Source: Caballeronia calidae
GTDB taxonomy: Bacteria; Pseudomonadota; Gammaproteobacteria; Burkholderiales; Burkholderiaceae
NCBI RefSeq assembly: GCF_900044055.2
Contig: NZ_FCOX02000022.1
Span: 57,498 to 121,497, forward strand
DNA: 64,000 bases
Reading direction: 5' to 3'
Shown: positions 35,602 through 44,666 of the stretch, one piece after another
How positions within the stretch are numbered: the stretch's first letter is position 1
Layout: every line of letters starts with the position of its first letter
The notes under the pieces: model-generated
Database searches by the model: none
The model's input: the letters and a program-made list of their open reading frames with translations, nothing else
What the model was told of the DNA's origin: nothing
Translations under genes and position numbers: made by a program

Positions 35602-36489
35602 ATGAAAAAGTATCTGGTCATTCTCAGGTGTGGAGACAGTTCCTTGCATCCGCAATGGTTCACCGGTGGGGATGCCCCGAGCTTCGATCTGGTGCTGAGT
35701 TATTACGGGAAAAATGAAGACTACGCAGACGGTTTTGCCAAGACCATACATCGATTCAAAGGGTCAAAGTGGGAAGGTATCCAAGACTTCATGTTGCACA
35801 ATGCGCCGTTGATCTCGGAGTATCGTTATATTTGGCTCCCGGACGACGATATCCTGACCGATGTTCGAACGCTGAATGAGTTCTTTGAGTATGTGGAACG
35901 GGAGAATTTTGCGCTCGCGCAACCCTCTCTCGACGAGAGAAGCTATTTCGGTCACGCAGCGACACTGCAAAACAGGGCGTTCGAATTTAGAGAAACAAAC
36001 TTTGTTGAGGTAATGGTGCCATGTTTTTCGTCGCATGCTTTGCATGCGATAAAGGACAGCTTCGAAAACACCAAATCAGGTTGGGGCCTTGATTTCGTGT
36101 GGCCCGCACGGGTGGCCTCATTGGGAAAGGTCGGGATTATCGACCGGGTTTCCGTGTTCCATACGCGCCCCATCGGCTCGGCGGGGCACGGCACAGGAGA
36201 CGGGGCGAAGACGAGCCCATGGTCTGAACTGAACCAGGTACTCTCGCGCTACGGACTGCGCGCGTCGATAAAAGTCTTGCAGGGCAAGCGGAGCATCGTG
36301 GGAAAAACGTATGCGAGTGGGCGACTGGGCAATCCCGTGTTTTTCATGCATGCAGTGAAAGGCAGTCACCCCGTGCGACGGAAGAATCTCGTCAATTACA
36401 TGGGCCTTCTGAAGGAGTATCTCCCGTGGCTCCACTATACCAAGCGAAAAACCCGGCCTTCGCGAAGCCAATCGAGTCCTTCTAAATGA
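35602..36489 (+). CDS. DUF707-family protein, possible glycosyltransferase
   Basis: 295 aa, cytoplasmic by composition. Motifs are those of DUF707: SLHPQWF near the N-terminus, WLPDDDILTD with a DDD metal-site-like triad (about residues 78-80), and SGWGLDFVWP in the middle. The DxD-like triad and the place in a sugar cluster suggest a GT-A-type transferase, but no activity is known to me for the family. It follows glf after 124 bp and is visibly richer in A+T than genes of locus 1. Confidence 0.75.
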   Translation: MKKYLVILRCGDSSLHPQWFTGGDAPSFDLVLSYYGKNEDYADGFAKTIHRFKGSKWEGIQDFMLHNAPLISEYRYIWLPDDDILTDVRTLNEFFEYVERENFALAQPSLDERSYFGHAATLQNRAFEFRETNFVEVMVPCFSSHALHAIKDSFENTKSGWGLDFVWPARVASLGKVGIIDRVSVFHTRPIGSAGHGTGDGAKTSPWSELNQVLSRYGLRASIKVLQGKRSIVGKTYASGRLGNPVFFMHAVKGSHPVRRKNLVNYMGLLKEYLPWLHYTKRKTRPSRSQSSPSK

Positions 36490-36525
36490 TGCGCAGGCTG
36501 ATTACTTTTGAATGGAGCGACGAAA

Positions 36526-37236
36526 ATGCATAGCTTTCTAAAATTGCCGCTAACCTTCGTAAGTAGGCCGCTCAGGTATCTAATAAGATCTGAAATTAAC
36601 TCTTCCTTAACGCTCAGAGATCAGAATATCCAAGCCGCACTCCAGAGAAGAGCGCTGGAGGAAACTATCGATTATGTAGAAAGAAAGATGCTCGGAGTGG
36701 ACTCCGTGACATCTGCGCATGAACTGCTATCGAAAGCCCTGTCGATGGTAAAAGGCGATGGCTTGGTCTGTGAATTTGGCGTGTTCAGCGGGAAATCGAT
36801 CAACCATATTGCGAGCCACGTAGACCGCGTGGTCTATGGTTTCGACTCTTTCGAAGGTCTTCCTGAGCGCTGGAGAGATGGGTTCGACCGAGGCTTCTTC
36901 AAAGTGGACAGACTGCCAAAAGTCGAAAAGAATGTGGTCTTGATTAAAGGATGGTTTGATAAAACCTTGCCCGAGTTCGTTAAAAATCAGACCAAGGATG
37001 TGGCTTTCTTGCATATAGATTGTGACCTTTATTCATCGACCAAAGTCATATTCGAGAATCTTGGAGGGAGAATAAAGCCGGGGTGCATCATCGTATTCGA
37101 TGAATACCTTAATTATCCCGGATGGAAAGATGGAGAGATAAAGGCGTTTCATGAGTTTCTGGAAGCACATCATCTCGCTTATGAATACATCGGCTACAAC
37201 GCGAAGCACGAACAAGTCGCTGTTGTTATAAAGTAA
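36526..37236 (+). CDS. TylF/MycF-family SAM-dependent methyltransferase
   Basis: 236 aa from the ATG at 36526 with GGAG 8 bp upstream; the TTG-started extension at 36508 is less likely. The SAM-binding motif is CEFGVFSGKSINHIA (about residues 79-93), then YGFDSFEGLPERW, and the metal-binding region FLHIDCDLYSSTK followed by IVFDEY. Family members O-methylate sugars, so the polymer may carry a methyl-sugar. This gene is the most A+T-rich in the window, a sign of transfer from another source. Decayed genes begin just downstream. Confidence 0.85.
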   Translation: MHSFLKLPLTFVSRPLRYLIRSEINSSLTLRDQNIQAALQRRALEETIDYVERKMLGVDSVTSAHELLSKALSMVKGDGLVCEFGVFSGKSINHIASHVDRVVYGFDSFEGLPERWRDGFDRGFFKVDRLPKVEKNVVLIKGWFDKTLPEFVKNQTKDVAFLHIDCDLYSSTKVIFENLGGRIKPGCIIVFDEYLNYPGWKDGEIKAFHEFLEAHHLAYEYIGYNAKHEQVAVVIK

Positions 37237-37269
37237 CTGGCAGTGGTGCTATTGCGTAACGAGATAGCG

Positions 37270-37674
37270 TCACATCGACTCGCAGTCGCTGTCGGAGATC
37301 TCATAGCGTGGCATTGCTTTGCGCGCAACCACGCCTGCCGGGTCCACCCCGCTTCTAAGCACTCTGCAGAAATTCTGCTGCTTGTAGCTGGGCCGGGCTG
37401 TCGGCGAGAGCAGGTAGTCTCGTGTCAGGCGCGGTCCGAAGGGCGCTGCCTGACGGGTGCCGGCATGACAGTTCACGCATCGGGTAGTGGAAGGCGGTAA
37501 GCGGCGGTCATCGTCCCGAAGATGTGCCGCCAACGCGCACTCTCCCGTGAAAATCGCGCGTCCGATATCGGCGGAAGAGCATGACTGCGCCGCGCTGCTT
37601 GCATGTATCGCGCTCATGAATGCGTGTCCAATCGCAGCGCGAAAGGTCCGGCTTAGTGCTACCCGCAATGTCAT
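37270..37674 (-). pseudogene. c-type cytochrome remnant
   Basis: The minus-strand frame of 134 codons has one heme site, CVNCH, preceded by RDDDRRLPPSTTR and followed by AFGP-like FGPRLTRDYLL, and ends GVDPAGVVARKAMPRYEISD with the distal Met. This is the pattern of small diheme-or-monoheme cytochromes found beside galactose-oxidase-like genes. The N-terminus lacks a proper signal peptide and the neighbours are broken, so I treat it as part of a decaying operon; it might still be read. Confidence 0.6.
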
Positions 37675-38125
37675 TGATGCTGCGTCAGCGTCTTCGAAAT
37701 GCTCGGCACCTTCTTCACATTCAGGGCGAACAACATGTAATAGCCTGGCACTGCTACGCCGGGATCCAACGGCACCTTCACGAGGAACTCACCGCCCGTG
37801 TCAACAGTGAAAACCACAGGAATACGCCGCTGTTCGCCGTTGAGCGAATGGGTCACCGATGACAGCCGCATCAACGCGAAGGCCTGCGCGTCGCTGCTTG
37901 CCGTTACTGCGATCGCTCCGGCGTGAGGACAGCGGTATCGTCGGAAAAAGGTTGAGCGAAAGTCTGGTCACCCAGCACGACCACTTGACCGTTCGGCAGC
38001 ACGACACCGTCGACAAACGCGCCTGTAACTCATCGGGCCGATCGCGGTCGCCGTGCCAGTGTTAATGTCGATGAGCGTGGCGTTCGCGGCGGACGTCGAT
38101 TGTTCGTAGCTCGGCGCACCGCAGT
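37671..38125 (-). pseudogene. Galactose-oxidase-like (copper radical oxidase) pseudogene with frameshift and large deletion
   Basis: Three collinear minus-strand pieces in different frames match the C-terminal half of kelch/DUF1929 oxidases: GAPSYEQSTSAANATLIDIN (near 38125-38060), then VVLPNGQVVVLGDQTFAQPF with SDDTAVLTPE (about 38000-37925), then AFALMRLSSVTHSLNGEQRR with DPGVAVPGYYMLFALN (37900-37700). A frameshift separates pieces one and two. About 150-200 residues between LTPE and the ALMRLSS segment are missing, and a stop follows directly. The N-terminal half is absent. It is certainly not functional. Confidence 0.8.
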
Positions 38126-38129
38126 GCGG

Positions 38130-38520
38130 ACAGCGAATCGGAGAGCGGATCGATCCCGATCGACGGGAATCGAACCTGACGGTTATTACTGATTTGGGGA
38201 ATGCGGTCCTGAACGGCGCTAAATAACGCTCCGTGAAGAGGGCACCGACCCACAGCCCGTGTAGATCGTTGTGGGGCCGTTACGCTCTGCGGCAAATAAT
38301 CATTGAGTCGCCGCTTCCTTCCGTTTTGATCCACCAGCGGGAAATCGCCGAGGAAAGTCGGTGGCCCAACGACGCCTACCATGCCGGCATGCTGTGCATA
38401 AAGCGGAGAAGCCGCTCCGGAAAGAACCGCAAGCGTCATATCGCGCAGGAAGCCGCGGAGACGTCTTTCTTGTCCGCAATGAACTCCGTGGCCGAGCGAA
38501 GGTCTCGATGGACATTTGCA
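38130..38520 (-). pseudogene. SCO1/SenC-like copper chaperone remnant
   Basis: Within a longer minus-strand frame the segment FLGDFPLVDQNGRKRRLNDY followed by VRFPSIGIDPLSDSLSAL resembles the start and end of the SCO thioredoxin fold. The expected Cys-x3-Cys copper motif region is scrambled (GRCPLHGALFSAVQ). The order SCO, oxidase, cytochrome on one strand supports the reading. Upstream DNA to about 39170 contains further degenerate pieces, including SINEDPAHRGTIYAIGVLQT in one frame, that I cannot assign. Confidence 0.5.
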
Positions 38521-39179
38521 ATGTCCTCCGTCATAGTCGTGGCGCTCTTTAAACTTGCACCACCGGATTTCAACTCGTGCCGCCCCGATACATCTGGCAC
38601 GCGTCCGTGGCTCTGCGGATTCGCGTGCAAACCTCGCACTACGCGAACTGTGAGAATTCGCGTCTGTTCCACTTCCAGCTATATGCTTGAAGGTACTAAG
38701 GAACGTTTCGAGAATTGTTGTCGCATTAGAGAATGCCGATATCGATACGAATCTTGCTTCCAATAGCGTCGAACCCCGCTGCGGGCGCGTCTGCCTGTTC
38801 GGTATCGGCGCCGGACACCGAGAAAACTTGTCAGTCTCGACTGGAGAAATCCGTTGCTAGGACCGGTTTGTAAGACGCCGATGGCATAGATAGTGCCTCG
38901 GTGCGCCGGGTCTTCATTGATGCTGCAAGCGGAGTCTTAACGTAACAACGGAGTTGTGCAGCAGGGCGATCAACCCGCCCTGCTTGCAGTGTAGAAGTGA
39001 CCAGCGAGCTGTTCGCCCGTTGCGGTTGGGAAGCAAATCGTCGTTCCGCATCCGCCGGGAAGACGTCGCAGTCGGAGATCTTCATCTCACACACAGACAC
39101 ACGATCCTGAGAGGACAACGTGTCCGCGCGTCAAGTGCTTATGCGAATGCAAGTCTGCCCGGGCGTTTCGCAGCTCTTT

Positions 39180-40622
39180 TCATTTCGGATGGGAAGCTAC
39201 GAAAGACTTGTAGGCGCTATATGCCGCTTTTTGGGTCTTTCCGTCGTTTTGGATCACTCCGTAAGGACCCTCGCCGTCATCAGGATCGTCGTAGAGCTCA
39301 TACATCTGAATCGACTCGAGGCCATAGGTGGACGCAATCGATGCGTATTGCGACATCATGGAATTGCCGGTCAGGTACGTCGCCACTTGGGAGTTGCTGC
39401 CCATGTCGGGGCGCACACCATACTCCGTGAGCCAGATCGGCTTGCCGAAGTCACGGAGCGTGGCCAGTACGTTGTAGCATCCCGTGCCGCCGCACGCGTT
39501 TTGAATGTCACCGAAATCCGAGTACCAGTGCCACGCGGTGACGTCCCACGAGACGACCGGATGCCCGCTCGTACCGTCTGGCTGCGTGCCTTGCATGAGC
39601 ATTTGGTCGAAAGCGAAATGCAGCCAGCCTAGCCCGCCCATGACGATCTTGGCTTGCGGGTCCACAGACTTGACGCCTGCAATCATGCCTCGAATCGCAC
39701 CGCGGGCAACGACGAACCGGCCGTTGTCATAGTCAGTGGGACGCGTGCCATCCACATTGCCGACCAAAGCGTCCAATTCCAGCTCATTTCCGATCTCGTA
39801 GTACGGTGCATGCATCTCGGTCGCTGTTTGTTGCGCCAGCGTGTATCCGAAGTTGTAAGCCGAGGTTTCGTCATTGAACGACATGTCCATCACGATATCG
39901 GGATAGAGCGTCACACCACCGGCGGCCATCGTCTTGGCGGCTGCGGCGAGTCGTGCGGCACCTGTACGGTCACCGACGTCATTGCGATAGATCTTGACGC
40001 CCAGGTCTTTCAGCTGTGCGAGCTGCACCTCTGTGCTCGAATTGTCGTACGAGCCGCCTTGCGTGATATGGCCGTTGATACCGTAGAACAGGCTGCCCGT
40101 CACCGAAGCCTTGGTGGAGCTCGAAGGTGCAGCAGTCGATTGGGTTACCGAGACATTCAGGTTGATCGTAGTGCGGATGCCATTTTGAGAACTGGAAGCG
40201 ACTACTTGCCAGGTATGCGAGCCGGCTGACAGCTTCGACGTATCGACCGATACGGAGAATTGTCCATTGGAGGGCTGTACGGAAGCACCGATCTGCTTTC
40301 CGCTGGCCGAGTCGTACACCGCGACGCTAACCCACTTCGATCCGGCCGTTCCCTTGACCGTCACCGTGCCTGAAACGTTGGCGTTCGCGGCCGGTGAACT
40401 GACGGTGAATGCCGAGTAGCTTCTTCGTGTTGCATTTTGGACTGCGCTTGTGTCCGAGCTGTCCGACGCATCTCCACCACCACCGCAAGCCGACAACAAG
40501 ACGCCGCCGGCGATCGCTGCTGCGATCAGACGGGCTTTAGGTGCCCACGAAGACTGATTGTTGACCCGATTGATGGGAAAGACGGTCGTGAAACGGAAGG
40601 GAAAGTTTGAGCGATTCATCAA
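39180..40622 (-). CDS. Glycoside-hydrolase-like lipoprotein (clan GH-A type TIM barrel)
   Basis: 480 aa. A lipoprotein signal ends in LLSAC (Cys46) followed by glycines. Residues about 70-155 form an Ig-like domain (FTVSSPAANANVSGTVTVKG). The catalytic barrel starts SLFYGINGHITQGGSYDNSS and shows the clan A pair: acid/base Glu in YYEIGNELEL and nucleophile Glu in IWLTEYGVRP. PslG and similar enzymes, which trim their own exopolysaccharide, have this layout; the substrate here is unknown. It is a clear paralogue of the protein at 57016-58131 (shared YGINGH, DVTAWHWYSD, QPDGT). It is the first intact gene after the decayed region and stands alone. Confidence 0.85.
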   Translation of the reverse strand: MMNRSNFPFRFTTVFPINRVNNQSSWAPKARLIAAAIAGGVLLSACGGGGDASDSSDTSAVQNATRRSYSAFTVSSPAANANVSGTVTVKGTAGSKWVSVAVYDSASGKQIGASVQPSNGQFSVSVDTSKLSAGSHTWQVVASSSQNGIRTTINLNVSVTQSTAAPSSSTKASVTGSLFYGINGHITQGGSYDNSSTEVQLAQLKDLGVKIYRNDVGDRTGAARLAAAAKTMAAGGVTLYPDIVMDMSFNDETSAYNFGYTLAQQTATEMHAPYYEIGNELELDALVGNVDGTRPTDYDNGRFVVARGAIRGMIAGVKSVDPQAKIVMGGLGWLHFAFDQMLMQGTQPDGTSGHPVVSWDVTAWHWYSDFGDIQNACGGTGCYNVLATLRDFGKPIWLTEYGVRPDMGSNSQVATYLTGNSMMSQYASIASTYGLESIQMYELYDDPDDGEGPYGVIQNDGKTQKAAYSAYKSFVASHPK

Positions 40623-41504
40623 TGAGGAGTACTGAAAACGATAGTGAATTAAAAGGGTTTAACCGAGGGCACGATCGATGCATGCATCGAGAACGTCATA
40701 TCGGGCGATGACGTTTCGTGTTCGACCGCTGTATTAAACGTATCGACGACGAGGCAGCAGGGCGAGAGTCGTCATCCGACGACGCTACCGTCATCGGACA
40801 CTCAATAGCTTGACAGGCATTTTTGACCGACTGCCGCGCTAACCCCGCTGCGGCCCATATAGCCGCAAACGTTTGCATTGAAAGCCGAAAAAACAAGCCG
40901 ACTTTCTCCCCTTCGCGCCTTCTTACACACCATTAATCATATGATTGGGCACGTTCTATAGTAAGATAATAACATGAAATAATATTTGCCGCTATATCAT
41001 CAGGTGTAAGTAATATCTGCGGGACAATTTACCGAATGCGTCGCTTGATGGCTTATTCATATGAACTAATCTGGCGTGTACAAGGGTTTTCCCGGTCTTA
41101 GGCTTAGCGAAAGTTATCGGTAGTTCGAAGCAACTGTCGCAGCCACCGAACGTTCGTCTCGCAGAAACCGATCGAGAAAAAATTGCCGCACCTCTCGCTC
41201 GCACGCCAAGAGTTCCGTGCGGTAAGAAGGCCGGAGCCTATAATCCAAGCCGACTGAATTGGGCCGCCGCCGAAATCGACACTTACATTCTTGTATTGCG
41301 TTCGCGCTTAAGTAAAGGCGAGAACGGTTCGTTATGGGGTACGGAAACCGAAGCAAACAGCGAGCGACGCTTGAGGTCGAAGGGGGCGGAATATAAACGT
41401 GTGCACGGTCGGTCATATCGGAAGCACGGCAATATGGGTATGCCGCTGCTCGGGAACATGAGGTAAGTCTGAAGGCATCTACACCAATCAAGGACTTCAT
41501 TAAA

Positions 41505-41621
41505 ATGATGAGCTTTATTACCCATTTCGCGTGCTTGATACTTGGCGTGTTGATCGGAGTCTTCGTCTGCGCGCTATGCGTCGCGCGATCGAGAACACCG
41601 AGGGACGAACACGATCAATAA
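41505..41621 (+). CDS. 38-aa single-span membrane micro-protein
   Basis: Starts with two adjacent ATG codons and encodes MMSFITHFACLILGVLIGVF followed by a Cys-rich end of the span and a charged tail RSRTPRDEHDQ. Length and pattern recall the DUF3789 type of tiny membrane proteins. A ribosome site is weak (AAGGAC about 12 bp upstream). No neighbour explains it. Confidence 0.45.
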   Translation: MMSFITHFACLILGVLIGVFVCALCVARSRTPRDEHDQ

Positions 41622-41877
41622 AATCGCGGTGGTGAAGCGAGTTACTCTCGCGCGAACACACGTTCTAACGTTCGTTAAATACAGGGCTACAGAAGAAAAG
41701 AGCCTGGTTAGAGCAGCGCTGCATAAGCCGCCTCGGCGGAGAAGCACGAAACTGACCCGTCGCGTGCCGGTCGCATCCGCCAGAACATAACGGTAGCCTT
41801 GCCCCGCCGCGCATAGAGCGCGAACCTCGTTCAGCGCGCCGGTACAGACCCGACCGCGCTTTCCGGCGGAACAGGAA

Positions 41878-41937
41878 CTTGGCAGGATTGACCAAGGTGT
41901 TGGCGAGAAATTTTTCCCTCATGAAGTATCCTAAGTG
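41878..41937. repeat. Dispersed ~60-bp element, copy A
   Basis: The first 27 bp are identical to 62534-62560, and the following 30 bp match at most positions, including a stop codon in one plus-strand frame and an ATG on the minus strand. The element occurs only at these two places in the window. Confidence 0.7.
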
Positions 41938-42112
41938 CTTGGTCGCATCCACTCGTACGAAGTAACCCGACAGTGCGATCTATCATGTTTCAGGGTGTTC
42001 CCGATTACTCTATATAAGCTGCACGGAGCAGCTTCGCTGTTCACCGCCTGAAAGCGGGCTTTCGTTCTGTCGAATCGATGACCTAAAGCGGTCGAGCAAG
42101 AGCGTCAATGTA

Positions 42113-42134
42113 ATTCCTAACACCAATTAGGAGT
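42113..42134 (+). promoter_or_regulatory. Hairpin covering the manC ribosome-binding site
   Basis: ATTCCTAA and TTAGGAGT can pair (8 bp including one G-U) around a 6-nt loop, burying the AGGAG Shine-Dalgarno sequence just upstream of the manC ATG. It may limit translation initiation or respond to temperature or a bound factor. Confidence 0.45.
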
Positions 42135-42140
42135 GCATAA

Positions 42141-43679
42141 ATGCTGAATACAACGGCCCAGGATCATGCGACGGAGGGCACAACTGAAAGCGCAATGCTG
42201 GCATTTGCCAGTCAGCCGTGTCGCAGGCTGGTTCCGGTTATTCTTGCTGGCGGCTCGGGGACGCGGCTGTGGCCGATGTCGCGTGGGCAGTTCCCGAAGC
42301 AGTTGATCGGCGTGGTCGCGACCACCTCACTGCTTCAGGCCACCGCCACGCGAATGAGAGGATTTGCAGGCGACTTCGACGTCGATGTGCAACCGATCAT
42401 CGTTTGCGGCGAAGAGCATCGCTTCACGACCGATGAGCAAATGCGCTCCTGCGGCGTCGAAGCGACCATCATCGTGGAGCCGGTGAGGCGTGACACAGCT
42501 CCCGCGCTTACGCTGGCCGCGCTCCAGGCGATGAAGGACGGGCAGGATGCAATCATCGTTGCGATGCCCGCCGACCATTCGATCGCTGATAGTGCTGCTC
42601 TTCACCATGCGATTTCCGTCGCCGCCGTATACGCTCAACGTGGCATGATCGCGACGCTCGGTATTCCACCTACGCGGCCCGATACCGCCTTCGGCTATAT
42701 CCGCATCGGTGACGCGCTCGATGACGGCGCGCACCTCATTGAGCGCTTCGTCGAAAAGCCTGCGCCGGAGCTTGCCGCGCAATATGTTGCGTCGGGCATC
42801 TATTGGTGGAACAGCGGCATCTTCATCGTGCGCGCAAGCGTGTGGCTCCGTGCGCTCGCCCGCTTCAACGCCGAGATGTATGCCGAGTGCATCGCTGCGC
42901 GAAAAGGAGGCCACGACGACGGGAAGTTCATCCGTCCCTGTCCGGCAGCATTCGGCCGTGTGCCATCCGACTCGATCGACTATGCAGTGATGGAGCGTCT
43001 CAGTGAACAGAACGCGCCCTGCGAGGGAGCCGTCGTTCCGCTTGTCGCTGGATGGTCGGATCTCGGCTCGTGGGATGCGGTCTGGGAAGCGATGGAAAAG
43101 GATAAGTTTGGCAACGTCGCAAGCGGACGAGTGATCTTCGAAGGCGCGACGTCGAGCTACGCGCGGTCCGAAGGCGGGCGACTTGTCGCATGCGTTGGCA
43201 CGAGCAACCTCATCGTTGTCGAGACCGATGACGCGGTGCTTGTCGCGGACCGCTCGTGTGCACAGGATATCAAGGGACTCGTCGAACGGATTCACGAGCA
43301 GCACGCGCCCGAAGCGGAAACGCATCGAAAGGTGCGCCGCCCGTGGGGATTCTACGATTCGATCGAACACGGCGAGCGTTTTCAAGTCAAGCGCATCGTC
43401 GTGACGCCCGGTGCGCGACTATCTTTGCAAATGCATCACCACCGTGCAGAGCACTGGATCGTCGTATGCGGTACCGCGCTGGTGACTCGTGGCGACGAGC
43501 AATTCCTGTTGTCGGAAAACCAGTCGACATACATTCCGATCGGCGTTCGACATCGTCTTGAGAATCCGGGAAAAGTGCAACTCGAGATTATCGAGGTCCA
43601 ATCGGGCGCCTACCTGGGCGAGGACGATATCGTACGTCTCGAAGACACGTACGGTCGAGCTTCCGCCGCATACGGATGA
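42141..43679 (+). CDS. manC: Mannose-1-phosphate guanylyltransferase / mannose-6-phosphate isomerase
   Basis: 512 aa, bifunctional type II enzyme making GDP-mannose. The N-terminal nucleotidyltransferase has VPVILAGGSGTRLWPMSR with FPKQ just after. The C-terminal cupin carries the isomerase zinc site QMHHHRAEHWIVVCG and the preceding RPWGFYDS. GDP-mannose feeds mannosyl transfer directly, or rhamnose/fucose routes whose genes are not seen here. It opens the main plus-strand operon of locus 2 and has a possible sequestering hairpin at its ribosome site. Confidence 0.95.
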   Translation: MLNTTAQDHATEGTTESAMLAFASQPCRRLVPVILAGGSGTRLWPMSRGQFPKQLIGVVATTSLLQATATRMRGFAGDFDVDVQPIIVCGEEHRFTTDEQMRSCGVEATIIVEPVRRDTAPALTLAALQAMKDGQDAIIVAMPADHSIADSAALHHAISVAAVYAQRGMIATLGIPPTRPDTAFGYIRIGDALDDGAHLIERFVEKPAPELAAQYVASGIYWWNSGIFIVRASVWLRALARFNAEMYAECIAARKGGHDDGKFIRPCPAAFGRVPSDSIDYAVMERLSEQNAPCEGAVVPLVAGWSDLGSWDAVWEAMEKDKFGNVASGRVIFEGATSSYARSEGGRLVACVGTSNLIVVETDDAVLVADRSCAQDIKGLVERIHEQHAPEAETHRKVRRPWGFYDSIEHGERFQVKRIVVTPGARLSLQMHHHRAEHWIVVCGTALVTRGDEQFLLSENQSTYIPIGVRHRLENPGKVQLEIIEVQSGAYLGEDDIVRLEDTYGRASAAYG

Positions 43680-43819
43680 CTCGACAGCAGCGTCATTCCG
43701 CCTGGGAATGATAGCCGGCGGTGCGAAGACGGCAAGGATCTCGTTCAAACGCACGCCGATTCATGAACTCGATATGAAACATTGATTTAACGTCACATAA
43801 CTTTGAACCGGGGACAGCA

Positions 43820-44617
43820 ATGGCCTTAGTCGACAAGGTTTGGGAATCAGGTTCAAACGAACACGAGAATCTCTCCTGCTCGAACGCCTTGCATTCGGGT
43901 GGCAGGGGACTGTCCGGTTCGGGCATCGACGGTGGGTCCGAGTACGCAGGCGCTAGCGAATCGATTCCATCGGACGGGCTCGCCGAAAACGCCGCCGAGC
44001 GGTTTTCTGCCAGCAACGTCGCCAAGCGCGCCATTGATATCTTCGGATCGTCGACATTGCTGATCCTGCTGCTTCCGTTCTTTTTAACCATAAGCTTCAT
44101 CGTGTCGAGAGACGGTGGAAACCCGATCTTTGGCCACAGTCGGATCGGGCGGGACGGTCGGGTATTTCGGTGTTACAAGTTTCGCTCCATGATCAACGGC
44201 GCCGACGCGGTGCTTGCCGATCTCCTTGCGAGAGATGCCGAGGCGCGAGAGGAATGGAATCGAGACTTCAAGCTCAAGAACGATATCCGGATAACGCCCA
44301 TCGGACGGATTCTACGTCGCACGAGTCTTGACGAGCTCCCACAACTTTGGAACGTGCTCGTCGGTGACATGAGCCTGGTCGGTCCCAGGCCAATCGTAGA
44401 AAAGGAGTTGCCGCGGTACGGCACGGACGCGCGTTATTACTTGATGGTGAAGCCTGGTATGACAGGGCTATGGCAAGTCAGCGGAAGAAATAACGTCGAC
44501 TATGCGACGAGAGTCTCGCTCGACGTTTCCTACGTAAAAGAGCGCTCCGTCTTGCTCGATGTGACGATTCTTTTGCGAACCTTCAAGGTTGTTTTCGAGA
44601 AGGATGGGGCTTACTGA
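43820..44617 (+). CDS. Undecaprenyl-phosphate sugar phosphotransferase (WbaP/WcaJ C-terminal type)
   Basis: 265 aa, a small monotopic phosphoglycosyltransferase. A 65-residue disordered N-terminus leads to one membrane helix (STLLILLLPFFLTISFIV) and then the catalytic domain: FGHSRIGRDGRVFRCYKFRSM, RRTSLDELPQLWNVLVGDMSLVGPRP and MTGLWQVSGRNN. It lacks the four N-terminal membrane spans of full-length WcaJ, like the minimal WbaP C-terminal or PglC-type enzymes. It should start the locus 2 repeat unit by loading hexose-1-phosphate (glucose or galactose) on undecaprenyl phosphate. Confidence 0.93.
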   Translation: MALVDKVWESGSNEHENLSCSNALHSGGRGLSGSGIDGGSEYAGASESIPSDGLAENAAERFSASNVAKRAIDIFGSSTLLILLLPFFLTISFIVSRDGGNPIFGHSRIGRDGRVFRCYKFRSMINGADAVLADLLARDAEAREEWNRDFKLKNDIRITPIGRILRRTSLDELPQLWNVLVGDMSLVGPRPIVEKELPRYGTDARYYLMVKPGMTGLWQVSGRNNVDYATRVSLDVSYVKERSVLLDVTILLRTFKVVFEKDGAY

Positions 44618-44666
44618 TAAGCGTGTGTCTTGACACTGCCTCCAAAATTCAACGCGATGATCGACA

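Larger units (their letters stand above)
40623..42140. other. 1.5-kb mostly non-coding stretch upstream of manC
   Basis: A+T-rich, with no large gene. It contains a 38-codon membrane micro-ORF (41505-41621), one copy of a dispersed element (41878-41937) and a hairpin over the manC ribosome site (42113-42134). The left part should hold the promoter of the glycoside hydrolase lipoprotein gene, and the right part that of the manC operon. Other ORFs look random. Confidence 0.55.

Noticed and set aside
41665..41952. Minus-strand ORF of 95 codons covering repeat copy A
   Set aside because: Only its first 15 codons resemble copy B; the rest is not shared and has no family, so a real gene is not supported.
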